DNA of 64,000 bases. Origin: Axinella damicornis (taxonomy: Eukaryota; Porifera; Demospongiae; Axinellida; Axinellidae). The stretch is taken from positions 806,001 through 870,000 of the forward strand of contig OZ007514.1 in NCBI GenBank assembly GCA_963931865.1. Reading direction: 5' to 3'. The position numbers and the translations under genes were made by a program. Below are positions 1 to 9,553 of the stretch, one piece after another. The notes under the pieces were generated by a model that ran no database searches, was not told the DNA's origin, and saw only the letters and a list, made by a program, of their open reading frames with translations. Each line of letters begins with the position of its first letter. Within the stretch, counting starts at the first letter, position 1.

Positions 1-450
1 AAAATATGTGGCCTCATTAGACAGGTGGCTGCATTACAGGAAACCTCTCTAAAGCGGTCATGCGAAGTTTTAGACCTCATTACAAAGGTTCTTGCGACAC
101 TGAACCACTCTGATTCAAGTACGTAAGTTCCATGAAGAAGACAACTAAGGACTTTACGTATCGTTAGATAACTTGATTGCTTCATTTTGTATGTTCAGTT
201 CTATAATGAACGCACGTGCGCACATACGCAATGCACGCGCGCACTCAGTGGCCGTTATTGGCAGTGTGTTATAGTGTGCTAGCGTGCTTGGGGTGGAGCA
301 ACGAGACCGCATTACGCATTACGCAGGTGACCGCTATAGAAGAACAGTAGACTATGAGCTCCAATTTTGGGATTTCCCAAGCTGACCGCAATGTGGAGGT
401 GACCGCCTTATTCAGGTGACCGCTAAGGCAGGTTTCACTGTACTGGGTAG
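1..450 (+). repeat. Dispersed repeat, inverted relative to 4305-4630
   Basis: This stretch carries blocks such as CATTAGACAGGTGGC, ACCTCATTACAAAGG, GACCGCATTACGC and CAGGTTTCACTG. The same blocks appear in reverse complement, in reverse order, at about 4305-4630. The two copies therefore face each other across about 3.9 kb. The blocks look like a terminal-inverted-repeat DNA transposon family, but I see no transposase between the copies. It could be two independent insertions in opposite orientation. Confidence 0.6.
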
Positions 451-1375
451 CTCTCCTAGCCCCAAGATCCACTTCTCCCCTCCCCCCTTCCACCCTCCCT
501 CCCTCTCCACTCTCCCTCCCTTCCCCCTCCACCTCCCTCCCTCCCTCCCCCTCACCCTCCCTCCCCCTCCAGACCCTCCCTGACCCCTCCCTTCCATCCT
601 CCCTCCCCCCTCCACCCTCCCTCCCTCTCCACTCTCCCTCCCCTCCTCCCTCCCCTCCACCTCCCTTCTCTCCCCCTCCACCCTCCCTCCCCTCCCCCTC
701 CACCCTCCCTCCCCCTCCCCCTCGGGCCTCCACCCCCCTCCCTCCCCTCCCTCCCCTCCCCCCTCCACCCTCCCCCTCACCCTCCCTCCCCTCCACCCTC
801 CCTCTCTCCCTAGCTCCCCTCCCCCTCCACCGCTCCCTCCCCTCCCCCTCCACCCTCCCTCCCCTCCCTCTCCACCCTCCCTCCCTAGCTCCCCTCCCCT
901 TCCACCCTCCCTCCCCTCCCCTTCCACTCTCCCTCCCTCCCCTCCACCCTCCCTCCCCTCCCCCTCCACCCTCCCACCCCTCCCCCTCCACCCTCCCTCC
1001 CCTCCCCTCCACCCTCCCACCCCTCCCCCTCCACCCTCCCTCCCTCCCCTCCACCCTCCCTCCCCTCCCCCTCCACCCTCCCTCCCCTCCCCTCCACCCT
1101 CCCTCCCCTCCCCCTCCACCCTCCCTCCCCTCCCCTCCACCCTCCCACCCCTCCCCTCCACCCTCCCTCCCCTCCCCCTCCACCCTCCCTCCCCTCCCCC
1201 TCCACCCTCCTCCCCTCCCCCTCCACACTCCCTCCCCTCCCCCTCCACCCTCCCTCCCCTCCCTCTCCACCCTCCCTCTCCTCCCCCTCCACCCTCCCTC
1301 CCTAGCTCCCCTCCCCCTCGGGCCTCCACCCTCCCTCCCTAGTTCCCCTCCCCCTCTACTCTCCTCCTCCCTCTA
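440..1375. repeat. Polypyrimidine (CCCTCC) low-complexity array
   Basis: About 930 bases are nearly pure C/T on the + strand, built from short CCCTCC and CCACCCT units. Long reading frames across it encode only Gly/Glu/Arg or Ser/Pro runs and are not genes. A shorter equivalent lies at 6596-6828, at the same position relative to the duplicated exon that follows, so the tract expanded or contracted after or during the duplication. In the sense of the minus-strand gene it is a purine tract directly after the splice donor of the exon at 1397-1479. Confidence 0.9.
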
Positions 1376-1396
1376 AGGTATGGCAGAGAGACTCAC

Positions 1397-4207
1397 CCAT
1401 CATGAAGATGGAGAAGACAACAGACGCTACCATAAGAGAATGGATGGGGAAGGGGCAGTACATGACGTAGAAGTCTCGACTGCATGTGTGTGTGTGAAGT
1501 GTACGTGTGTGCATGTGTACATGTGTGCAGGAGGTGTGAATGTGTGTGTGTGTGCTAGCTCAAGGTAGTCGTCAAACGTGGGTACAATATTCTACAAGGT
1601 AGTGATCAAACGTGGGTACAACATTCTACAAGGTAGTGATCAAACGTGGGTATACAATATTCTGCAATCCAAGACAAGCCATCACAAACAAAGCCAGTAA
1701 CTTCTTAGCCTCGTTCCCAGCCGTTTTGGGAGGGAGAAACGGCCTGGCAACTTCCGCGAGTTCAAACTGTTACTTCCGCTGCCAGAGAGTTGGAAGTCCC
1801 AATCAGATTTCAGATCGCAGTCACATGACAACAGTAAACCGAATTGCATCATGCGTTGAAACGTCACAGTCACGCCCATTCATCACAATAGTTGATCGCT
1901 CGATCGCGCTAGTGTAGGTGCTCTGCACGACGACTTTTGTTCGTTCGTGTTCTGCTTGCCTTCCGTCGCAGAACCTGCGCAAACAGTTGCTTCCACGAGC
2001 AGGAAAAGACCGTTCTCAGCCAATGAAAGTATCACGTGGACTTCACTGATTGAATGAGGTATGCAATCGCTGTGACGTTACGTCCGTAAACAGTTTGAAC
2101 TCGCGGAAGTTCCCAGGCCATTTCTCCCTCCCAAAACGGCCTGGGAACGAGGCTAGTAACTTCTACACATGTAGTAATTAATCTCTAGTGCAGTGGGTAT
2201 GAGCAGATCTATTGAATATCGCCAAATTCCATAATGGGGCAAGACTAAGTTAGAGCCATATAATGCACATTGTGCTATCGCAAAGTGGTACTTGGTATAC
2301 ACACATACTGTGTCACTGGTACCTTCTCACATACACTAAAACTCACATGTAAATGACATAGAGCTGAGGAGCTGCTGTGATGATCACGAGAAAGATTAGT
2401 AGTGCGGCCCTGGTGGAGTGACGGAGGTGGGTGGAAGGGAGGGAGTGAGGGAGGGAGGGAGGGAGGGAGGGAGGGAGGGAGGGAGGGAGGGAGGGAGGGG
2501 AGGGAGGGGAGGGAGGGGAGGGAGGGAGGGAGGGGAGGGAGGGAGGGGAGGGAAGGAGGGAGGGAGGGAGAGAGGGAAGGGGAGGGAGGGAGAGAGGGGG
2601 GTGAGGGGGGAGGGGAGGGAGTGGAGGGAGGGAGAGGGAGGACGAGGGAAAGAGGGAAGAGGGAAGGGGATGGAGGGGAGAGAGGGAAGGGGAGGGGGGA
2701 GTGGAGGGAGCGGAGGGAGGGGGAGGGAGGGGAAGGAACGGGAGGGAGGGGGAGGGAGGGAAAGAAGGGGAACATGTAGGTTACACCTTTGTCAACTTAT
2801 CACCAGCCATCCCAGGCTATGGAGAGTGCAAAGTCACATGACTCAAGTGTAGAATGCACTTTATTTCCTAATATTGGAGGTTCTCTGTACATCCAGAGGG
2901 AAATACAAATGTTGAGTTGTGAGGTAGCCTCGTTCCCACACGGCCTGGGAACGAGACTAGTTGTGAATAGGACCACCCCAGCCTAGCCTCGGTCCCAGCC
3001 TCCCAGGCTCTCTCCCCGTTTTTAGAGGAGAGAGCCTGGGACCGAGGCTAACCCCCAGCCACTCACAGTGGGTACTTCTTCATTCTGTGTTTGGGACAGA
3101 GTCTGGTGAGGTGGTACACACGGTGCGCCCAGAAGTAGTGCCACATGGCGCCGCGGACTTCAAACAGTCAGGGAGTTGTTACATCAAACTGTCGCACTTC
3201 CACACAAACGGCACATCCACCCCCATTCCTCTAGCCTCGTTCCCAGGCAGCACATCCACCCCCATGCCTCCAACCTTGTTCCCAGGCAGCATATCCACCC
3301 CCAAGCCTCTACCCTCGTTCCCAGGCACCACACCCACCCCCAAGCCTCTACCCTCGTTCCCAGGCACCACACCCACCCCCAAGCCTCTAGTCTCATTCCC
3401 AGGCAGCACATCCACCCCCATGCCTCCAACCTCATTCCCAGGCAGCATATCCACCCCCAAGCCTCTACCCTCGTTCCCAGGCACCACAACCCACCCCCAA
3501 GCCTCTACCNNNNNNNNNNNNNNNNNNNNNNNNNNNNNNNNNNNNNNNNNNNNNNNNNNNNNNNNNNNNNNNNNNNNNNNNNNNNNNNNNNNNNNNNNNN
3601 NNNNNNNNNNNNNNNNNNNNNNNNNNNNNNNNNNNNNNNNNNNNNNNNNNNNNNNNNNNNNNNNNNNNNNNNNNNNNNNNNNNNNNNNNNNNNNNNNNNN
3701 NNNNNNNNNCCACAGGTATTGCTGGAATACTCTTGCAATACACAAACACAGACAATGGGTCCATCACTGTATGGGACAGGTATGCAGGTACGACCCAGTA
3801 TGGACTGGGACATCCCAGTCCATACCTGGATGTCCAGTCCATACCGGGACATCCCGGTATGGACTGGGACATCCCGGGCCGGTATGGACTGGGACATCCC
3901 GGTACAGTAACAGTACACCTGATACACACAGCATGGGTCACTCTAATGAGGAAATGGTTTACAAGCACGAGCTTGCTAGTTAGCTCTGATCGACCTTATG
4001 GGCCTACAGTGACGACAGGGTAGTCTGTATAGGAATCACTACCCAGACTAGCAATGAACAACTCGGAGCAGCACTGACAGCAATGATGATTTGAAACACC
4101 CTACCCGTAGCTACACTCAGCTGGATGATGACAAGAAGCAAATAACCCACATCGACCATGACTGCCAGTTGGATGTGAAGAGCCATTTTTGAGTGACAAG
4201 CAGCTTT
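1397..4207 (-). CDS. XKR-like multi-spanning membrane protein, partial (copy 1)
   Basis: Four exons join in phase on the minus strand: 4105-4207, 3067-3157, 2347-2409, 1397-1479, each with AG acceptor and GT donor. The first contains MALHIQLAVMVDVGYLLL (TM1). The second gives a basic loop with AMWHYFWAHRVYHL. The third gives a helix ending TAAPQLYVIY and the fourth HSLMVASVVFSIFMM. The order TM, W-Y-H loop, APQLY helix, SLM helix resembles XK-related (XKR) lipid scramblase-type proteins; this family call is inference. The continuation exons (6093-6214, 5518-5584) occur only once in the window, and lie upstream in transcription order, so this copy is open at its 3' end. A 200-N gap lies inside its first intron. 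All joins are in frame here, unlike the second copy. Confidence 0.5.
1706..2155. mobile_element. 450-bp MITE with ~65-bp inverted termini and 10-bp TSD
   Basis: The left end reads TAGCCTCGTTCCCAGCC and continues through AACTTCCGCGAGTTCAAAC. The right end is its reverse complement over roughly 65 bases. Both flanks carry AGTAACTTCT (1696-1705 and 2155-2164), a 10-bp target-site duplication. There is no coding capacity. Long TIRs plus a 9-10-bp duplication suggest a Mutator-like (MULE) non-autonomous element. It lies in an intron of the membrane-protein gene. Confidence 0.75.
2420..2775. repeat. GGGA-rich purine tract
   Basis: A (GGGA)n-dominated tract. In the sense of the minus-strand gene it is a polypyrimidine tract lying directly upstream of the acceptor of the exon at 2347-2409. 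The counterpart in the second duplicon is 7870-8275. Confidence 0.9.
2925..3050. repeat. Two adjacent short hairpin elements of the TAGCCTCG family
   Basis: 2925-2959 folds TAGCCTCGTTCCC against its complement. 2984-3050 folds TAGCCTCGGTCCCAGCC against GGGACCGAGGCTA with an inner stem around CTCTCTCC/GGAGAGAG. The copies in the second duplicon start at about 8430 and 8490. Confidence 0.7.
3224..3509 (+). repeat. ~30-bp minisatellite built from the TAGCCTCGTTCCCAGG terminus
   Basis: Units of the form CTCGTTCCCAGGCAGCA followed by CATCCACCCCCAAGCCTCTA are repeated about nine times up to the N gap. The second duplicon carries a longer version, 8730-9335. The open frames through it are repeat translations, not genes. 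Confidence 0.85.
3510..3709. other. Assembly gap of exactly 200 N
   Basis: A run of 200 N interrupts the minisatellite at the edge of the first duplicon. A round number suggests a scaffolding gap of unknown true size. Confidence 0.98.
3780..3910. repeat. Palindromic minisatellite of GTATGGACTGGGACATCCC
   Basis: Alternating direct and inverted copies of a roughly 15-20-bp unit (GTATGGACTGGGACATCCC and its complement) lie just after the N gap. Confidence 0.75.
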
Positions 4208-4304
4208 CTGAATCAATAGAGGTCAACCTTATGTCTGAATATGATTGGTTGAATCTTAACCACAGTGGCTATACCGATACATACAATTACATGTACGTAC
4301 CGTG

Positions 4305-4630
4305 AAACCAGCCTTTGCAGTCACCTGAGTTAGGTGGTCACCTCCACTTTGCGGTCAGCTTGGGAAAGTTGAGCCCAGTCACCATACTGCACTGTTGTTC
4401 TATAGCGGCCACCTGCGTAATGCGCCCGACCCCCAATACTGTTATAGCACGCTATAAATAATGGCCAGCGTGTGCACGTGTGTGCCGTGTGTGCGTTTAA
4501 CCTTTGTAATGAGGTCAATCACACTAAAACTTCACACGACCACTTTTAGAGGGGTCACCAATATTCCAGCCACCTCTCTAATATCCTTGGCCCTCAGATG
4601 GCCGCATTAGACAGGTTTCACAGGTCCAAA
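4305..4630 (-). repeat. Dispersed repeat, inverted partner of 1-450
   Basis: It contains GGTCACCTCCAC, GCGGTCAGCTTGGGAAA, TGCGTAATGCG and GCCGCATTAGACAGG in the opposite orientation and order to the window start. Confidence 0.6.
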
Positions 4631-4694
4631 CAGCTGTTGAACTCCAGTGGGAGAAATTTCAAGGCTGCTGCACACATTAGTAACACGATCCCAG

Positions 4695-4855
4695 CAGAGA
4701 ATGCTCCCAGTAGGGAAACACGCCTGTACTCTAAGCGTTCTTTTGTGCAACTTTCCACCTCATTGAATTACATTCAGAGAGTGCTCCCAGTAGGGAAACA
4801 CGCCTGTACTCTAAGCGTTCTTTTGTGCAACTTTCCACCTCATTGAATTACATTA
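4695..4855 (+). repeat. 80-bp tandem duplication
   Basis: Two near-identical copies of a unit that includes CCCAGTAGGGAAACACGCC, with period 80. Confidence 0.9.
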
Positions 4856-4954
4856 AGAAAAGGGTTGCAGCACAGACATGTTAATCAACGTGGACGCCAA
4901 CTTTACGCTCCATGCCAGGCCAGGTATGCTAGTTTGCTGCTAGTGGTAATCCTA

Positions 4955-5089
4955 GGAGGCCGGGAGTGGCTGACCTCATCAGCCACCCTGGGAGGCTGGG
5001 GGTGGCTGACCTCATCAGCCACCCTGGGAGGCTGGGGGTGGCTGACCTCATCAGCCACCCTGGGAGGCTGGGGGTGGCTGACACCATCG
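4955..5089 (+). repeat. 36-bp minisatellite, about 3.5 copies
   Basis: The unit contains GGCTGACCTCATCAGCC and GGGAGGCTGGGGGT. The period is a multiple of three, which keeps frames open without implying coding. Confidence 0.9.
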
Positions 5090-5329
5090 CGGGAGGAATG
5101 TACCACAGGAATGAAATATTTTTCATCCAGTAACATACCACCCCTCCCACTACTGCTTGCGCTCTGCCTAGCTAAGCACCTATTCCGCAGTAGCGCAGGA
5201 GGCACCTTCAAAGTTGTGAATTCGTAGATTCTGGCTGATTTCTGTCATGACATTGTCTTCTTGTAGCTACTCTATTCATCTACCACACAACACCAGTCAG
5301 CAGGCGGGATGGCATGCTACACACTGCTG

Positions 5330-5455
5330 TGGGATGAGTGGGATGGAATGGGGAACTAATACATGTGGGATGGAATGGGGAACTAATACATGTGGGATGG
5401 AATGGGAAATTAATACTATGTACACAAGTGGGATGGAATGGGAAACTGGGATCAA
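5330..5455 (+). repeat. ~27-bp minisatellite GTGGGATGGAATGGG
   Basis: Four to five units contain TGGGATGGAATGGGGAAC and TAATACATG. The frames through it are artefacts of the repeat. Confidence 0.85.
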
Positions 5456-5597
5456 GCATGCATAGCAAGGATCCGCACACTGGGAGGCAACTACCAAATA
5501 AGGTATGGTTAACTCACAGAAAGTGAGGATGGAGCCGACGGCCATCATCATGCAGATCACATACATCTCTGTTGCTGTGACAATCTGCACAGTGGGC

Positions 5598-5919
5598 AGG
5601 AGGGAGGAGGGAGGGGAGGAGGTGGAGGAGGGAGGGAGGAGGGAGGGAGGAGAGGGACAGAGGGAGGTGGAGGAGGGAAGAGGAGGGAGGGAGGAGAGGG
5701 GCAGAGGGAGGAGGAGGAAAGGAAGAGGGGGAGAAGGGGAGGAGGGGAGGAGGAGAATGGAAGGGAGGGAGAGGAGGTGGATGAGGGAGGGGAGGGGAGG
5801 GGAGGAGGGGGAGGGGAGGGGAGGGGGAGGAGGAGGACGGGGAGGGGGAGGAGGAGGAGGAGGAGGAGGAGGAGGAGGAGAGATGGAAGGGAGGGAGAGG
5901 AGGGGTGAGGACGGAGGAG

Positions 5920-5954
<35 letters not shown>

Positions 5955-5955
5955 G
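5598..5955. repeat. GGA-rich tract ending in a ~30-base G run
   Basis: A purine-only tract with an uninterrupted G run at about 5921-5953. In the sense of the minus-strand gene it is polypyrimidine directly before the acceptor of exon 5518-5584. The G run has strong G-quadruplex potential. Confidence 0.9.
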
Positions 5956-6368
5956 GGAGAGAGGGGAAGTGGGGGAAGAAGGGTTTATGTAGGTGGTGGT
6001 CACAGATATCTACACATACTAGTCAAACACACTCATCACATGCTGATCACATGCCCACAGCACCTTCCAGACCTGAGGACTGAATAGCTTACACAAACAA
6101 ATGCTCTGAAGATGTAGGAGACAAAGATGAGCTCAAAGAAGAAATCGGCAACTCCGAACAAGTGGAAGGCATACTTCAGCATCCGGTCCACTGGGTCTGT
6201 GGTAGCAAACATCACTGAAAAACCTGGGAGATGGGGCAATGATTCTACTTTGATTTGATAACCTTCATCTCCAGCACAAAAGCATACCTCAAGAGGCCAG
6301 TACACTACTGGGTGTGCGGTGGTGCACAGGTAGAGCGGAAGAGAATGTTGCACTAGGTATGAGTATGT

Positions 6369-6592
6369 GAATGAGATATGAAGCTGGGGATTATGCTATT
6401 GCAATCAGCATAAAAAGAGCTTTCAAATGATGTCCTTTAATCTCAGTGAAACCTTTAGTCAAAAATTGCACTCAACCAAAGGCTAATCCATGGCTTTTGG
6501 GTCAAAATTCAACCGATAGCAAAATGGACATCATTGGAATGCTCCATTCATGCTGATCACAATGGCGCAAATCCCAGCTTCATATCTCATTC
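6369..6592. mobile_element. Fold-back element, GAGATATGAAGCTGGG family
   Basis: Its ends GAATGAGATATGAAGCTGGG and CCCAGCTTCATATCTCATTC are complementary. Inner blocks GATCAGCAT..GAGC and CCATGGATTATAGCC are shared with copies near 36985-37200, 58815-59060 and 59137-59381. No coding capacity. Confidence 0.75.
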
Positions 6593-6827
6593 CTAGCCCA
6601 AGATCCACTCCTCCCTCCCTCCACCCTCCCTCCCCTCCCCCCTCCCACCCTCCCACCCCTCCCCCTCCACCCTCCCTCCCTCCCCCTCACCCTCCCACCC
6701 CTCCCCCTCCACCCTCCCTCCCCTCCCCCTCCACCCTCCCTCCCTCCCCTCCACCCTCCCTCCCCTCCCCCTCCACCCTCACCTCTCTCCCTAGCTCCCC
6801 TCCCCCTCTACTCTCCTCCTCCCTCTA

Positions 6828-9010
6828 AGGTATGGCAGAGAGACTCACCCATCATGAAGATGGAGAAGACAACAGACGCTACCATAAGAGAATGGATGGG
6901 GAAGGGGCAGTACATGACGTAGAAGTCTCGACTGCATGTGTGTGTGTGAAGTGTACGTGTGTGCATGTGTACATGTGTGCAGGAGGTGTGAATGTGTGTG
7001 TGTGTGCTCAAGGTAGTCGTCAAACGTGGGTACAATATTCTACAAGGTAGTGATCAAACGTGGGTACAATATTCTACAAGGTAGTGATCAAACGTGGGTA
7101 CAATATTCTGCAATGCAAGACAAGCCATCATGTACAAAGCCAGTGACTTCTTAGCCTCGTTCCCAGGCCGTTTTGGGAGGGAGAAACGGCCTGGCAACTT
7201 CCGCGAGTTCAAACTGTTACTTCCGCTGCCAGAGAGTTGGAAGTCCCAATCAGATTTCAGATCGCTGTCACATGACAACAGTAAACCGAATTGCATCATG
7301 CGTTGAAACGTCACAGTCACACCCATTCATCACAATAGTTGATCGCTCGATCGCGCTAGTGTAGGTGCTCTGCACGACGACTTTTGTTCGTTCGTGTTCT
7401 GCTTGCCTTCCGTCGCAGAACCTACGCAAACAGTTGCTTCCACGAGCAGGAAAAGACCGTTCTCAGCCGATGAAAGTATCACGTGGACTTCACTGATTGA
7501 ATGAGGTATGCAATCGCTGTGACGTTACATCAGTAAACAGTTTGAACTCGTGGAAGTTCCCAGGCCATTTCTCCCTCCCAAAACGGCCTCCTGGGAACGA
7601 GGGCTAGTAACTTCTACACATGTAGTAATTAATCTCTAGTGCAATGGGTATGAGCAGATCTATTGAATATCGCCAAATTCCATAATGGGGGCAAGACTAA
7701 GTTAGCCATATAATGCACATTGTGCTATCGCAAAGTGGTACTTGGTATACACACATACTGTGTCACTGGTACCTTCTCACATACACTAAACTCACATGTA
7801 AATGACATAGAGCTGAGGAGCTGCTGTGATGATCACGAGAAAGATTAGTAGTGCGGGGCCCTGGTGGAGTGACGGAGGTGGGTGGAAGGGAGGGGAGTGA
7901 GGGAGGGAGGAGGGAGGGAGGGAGGGAGGGAGGGAGGGGAGGGAGGGGAGGGAGGGAGGGAGGGAGGGAGGGAGGGAGGGAGGGGAGGAGGGAGGGAGGG
8001 TAGGAGGGGAGGGAGGGAGGGAGGGAGGGAGGGGAGGGAGGGAGGGGGGAGGGAAGGAGGTAGGGAGGGAGAGAGGGAAGGGGAGGGAGGGAGAGAGGGG
8101 GGTGAGGGGGGAGGGGAGGGAGTGGAGGGAGGGAGAGGGAGGACGAGGGAAAGAGGGAAGAGGGAAGGGGATGGAGGGGAGAGAGGGAAGGGGGAGGGGT
8201 GGGAGTGGAGGGAGCGGAGGGAGGGGGGAGGGAGGGGAAGGAACGGGAGGGGAGGGGGAGGGAGGGAAAGAAGGGGAACATGTAGGTTACACCTTTGTCA
8301 ACTTATCACCAGCCATCCCAGGCTATGGAGAGTGCAAAGTCACATGACTCAAGTGTAGAATGCACTTTATTTCCTAATATTGGAGGTTCTCTGTACATCC
8401 AGAGGGAAATACAAATGTTGAGTTGTGAGGTAGCCTCGTTCCCACACGGCCTGGGAACGAGACTAGTTATGAATAGGACCACCCCAGCCTAGCCTCGGTC
8501 CCAGCCTCCCAGGCTCTCTCCCCCGTTTTTAGAGGAGAGAGCCTGGGACCGAGGCTAACCCCAGCCACTCACAGTGGGTACTTCTTCATTCTGTGTTTGG
8601 GACAGAGTCTGGTGAGGTGGTACACACGGTGCGCCCAGAAGTAGTGCCACATGGCGCCGCGGACTTCAAACAGTCAGGGAGTTGTTACATCAAACTGTCG
8701 CACTTCCACACAAACGGCACATCCACCCCCATTCCTCTAGCCTCGTTCCCAGGCAGCACATCCACCCCCATGCCTCCAACCTTGTTCCCAGGCAGCATAT
8801 CCACCCCCAAGCCTCTACCCTCGTTCCCAGGCACCACACCCACCCCCAAGCCTCTACCCTCGTTCCCAGGCACCACACCCACCCCCAAGCCTCTAGTCTC
8901 ATTCCCAGGCAGCACATCCACCCCCATGCCTCCAACCTCATTCCCAGGCAGCATATCCACCCCCAAGCCTCTACCCTCGTTCCCAGGCACCACACCCACC
9001 CCCAAGCCTC
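6828..9010 (+). repeat. Segmental direct repeat of 1376-3509
   Basis: The order of exon, (GT)n stretch, MITE, purine tract, hairpins, exon and minisatellite is the same in both intervals, offset about 5.45-5.5 kb, with sparse substitutions and differences mostly in low-complexity lengths. Near-identity argues for a very recent duplication or uncollapsed haplotypes. Confidence 0.9.
7152..7606. mobile_element. Second copy of the 450-bp MITE, inside the second duplicon
   Basis: Same element as 1706-2155, with a few substitutions and small insertions at the right end. It is flanked by AGTGACTTCT and AGTAACTTCT (one mismatch). Its presence at the same position in both duplicons shows that it inserted before the duplication, or that both are alleles of one locus. 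Confidence 0.75.
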
Positions 9011-9553
9011 TACCCTCGTTCCCAGGCAACCACACCCACCCCCAAGCCTCTAGTCTCACACATCCACCCCCATGCCTCCAACCTCGTTCCCAGGCAGCAT
9101 ATCCACCCCGAGCCTCTACCCTCGTTCCCAGGCACCACACACCCACCCCCAAGCCTCTAGCCTCGTTCCCAGGCAGCATATCCACCCCAAACCTCTAGCC
9201 TCGTTCCCAGGCAGCATATCAACCCCATGCCTCTAGCCTCGTTCCCAGGAAGCATATGCACCCCAATGCCTCTAACCCTCGTTCCCGGCAGCACTCCACC
9301 CCCATACCTCTAGCCTCGTTCCCAGGCAGCAAAATGCAAATTGAAATTTATAAAGCAGGATACTGGGCCAGTGCCAAGAGCTCTGGGTGAAGACCTGTCG
9401 TAGGAGAGCTCAAAGTGTCTCACATCACAGCATCACAGTTGTCACTAGCGCGCAGCAGCATAGAAGCCAAGAGGTTAAATACTTTACTTCCGACCTTCGA
9501 CCTTCGACCTTTGACCTTCCATTTATCTGCTGACTCAGCGATCATATGCCAAT

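Larger units (their letters stand above)
5518..8663 (-). pseudogene. XKR-like membrane protein exons, second copy (frame-broken 5' part plus unique 3' exons)
   Basis: Minus-strand exons: 8573-8663, 7796-7860, 6849-6931 (near-identical to copy 1), then the unique exons 6093-6214 and 5518-5584. The exon at 7796-7860 has two extra G relative to copy 1, which puts a stop a few codons on. The later exons join in phase after 6849-6931: one carries AFHLFGVADFFFELIFVSYI, the next EMYVICMMMAVGSILTF, so both are membrane-spanning. The exon corresponding to 4105-4207 is absent upstream; the NECAP gene begins instead at 9554. Either a partial tandem gene duplication or an assembly duplication explains this. 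A final exon after 5518 (phase 1) was not found. Confidence 0.5.

Noticed and set aside
269..1329. Overlapping minus-strand frames of 135-333 codons rich in Gly, Glu and Arg
   Set aside because: They are translations of the CCCTCC low-complexity array, open in several frames at once, with no domain and length varying between the duplicons.
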